Origin: an uncultured Alphaproteobacteria bacterium
Lineage (GTDB): Bacteria > Pseudomonadota > Alphaproteobacteria > Micavibrionales > Micavibrionaceae
Assembly: GCA_937128575.1 (NCBI GenBank)
Contig: CAKZMN010000150.1
Location: forward strand, 1-6,061
Length of the DNA: 6,061 nucleotides
Direction of reading: 5' to 3'
The notes under the pieces were generated by a model. It had not been told where the DNA came from. It saw only the letters and a program-made list of their open reading frames with translations, and searched no databases. Positions 5,697 to 6,061 of the stretch are shown here, one piece after another; position 1 is the stretch's first letter, and every line of letters begins with the position of its first letter. Made by a program: the position numbers and the translations under genes.

Positions 5697-6061
5697 ATGA
5701 CATCAACTGAAAAAACAGACATCGAAAACGCTGTGCGCGCTTTGGAAACAGAAATTGAAGGGCTACAAAAGCTAGCCGCTTCTATTGATGGCAACTTCGC
5801 GGGCGCCATCACTGCTATTCACACAATGAAGGAAAAGGCCGGTAAGCCAGGCCGCCTGATTGTGGCGGGAATCGGGAAAAGCGGTCATGTATGTCGTAAA
5901 ATTGCCGCCACCATGGCCTCCACCGGAACGCCGTCCTATTTTGTGCATCCGGGTGAGGCCAGCCACGGTGACATGGGCATGATCACCGATAATGATGTCG
6001 TATTGATGCTATCCAATTCTGGTGAAAATTCAGAACTATCCGATCTCATTCACTATACGCG
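5697..6061 (+). CDS. kdsD: D-arabinose 5-phosphate isomerase, KdsD/GutQ/KpsF family (3' end missing)
   Basis: This is an SIS-domain sugar-phosphate isomerase that converts D-ribulose 5-phosphate to D-arabinose 5-phosphate, the first committed step to Kdo in the LPS inner core. Only the first 121 residues are in the window; the family is usually about 320 residues, with two C-terminal CBS domains that would lie beyond the edge. The visible SIS domain contains VAGIGKSGHVCRKIAATMAS (56-75, with catalytic-type Lys K61), then FVHPGEASHGDMG (82-94) and VVLMLSNSGENSELSDLI (101-118). The ATG at 5697 fits the family N-terminus; no well-spaced Shine-Dalgarno sequence is obvious, since AGGG lies only 2 nt before the ATG. 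It lies 22 bp after rnd, so cotranscription is likely. KdsD, GutQ and KpsF cannot be told apart from this fragment, but the rnd neighbour favours the housekeeping KdsD role. Confidence 0.9.
   Translation, partial: MTSTEKTDIENAVRALETEIEGLQKLAASIDGNFAGAITAIHTMKEKAGKPGRLIVAGIGKSGHVCRKIAATMASTGTPSYFVHPGEASHGDMGMITDNDVVLMLSNSGENSELSDLIHYT

Overview
The window looks like ordinary chromosome from a Gram-negative alphaproteobacterium of moderate GC content. Three things suggest this: an alphaproteobacterial-type RecR, a short HRDC-less RNase D followed directly by a KdsD/GutQ-type isomerase (the start of a lipopolysaccharide-related cluster in many alphaproteobacteria), and an outer-membrane polysaccharide export protein. 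The order and genus cannot be fixed from the sequence.

Layout. recR (plus strand) sits at the left edge and converges, with only 2 bp between them, on a small minus-strand gene for a 111-residue beta-rich protein. That protein resembles small proteins found in tailed phages. Its 143-bp upstream region holds a good sigma70-like promoter and, between promoter and ribosome binding site, an intrinsic-terminator hairpin. Next is a minus-strand exopolysaccharide pair: a short Wza/GumB-like export protein (3851-3267) and a Wzc/ExoP-like chain-length regulator fused to a BY-kinase ATPase (3263-1098). Upstream on the same strand is a response regulator (4825-3992) whose output domain is a degenerate GGDEF domain. 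A 237-bp divergent intergenic region separates it from the plus-strand rnd gene, and the window ends inside kdsD.

How the genes fit together. The Wza/Wzc pair would form a trans-envelope polysaccharide export and chain-length machine. No glycosyltransferase, flippase or polymerase is present here, so the substrate must be made by genes elsewhere. The response regulator has lost the GGDEF catalytic signature (AKYEY instead) but keeps an RxxD motif at the usual inhibitory-site spacing. It could therefore be a c-di-GMP-sensing or phospho-signal receptor controlling export; this is an inference from position and motif only. KdsD makes the Kdo precursor of LPS. RecR and RNase D are housekeeping DNA-repair and RNA-processing proteins.

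The most useful leads are the degenerate GGDEF protein with a retained I-site, the terminator inside the leader of the small phage-like gene, and the BY-kinase lacking the usual C-terminal tyrosine cluster. No mobile element, CRISPR array, tRNA or rRNA was seen.
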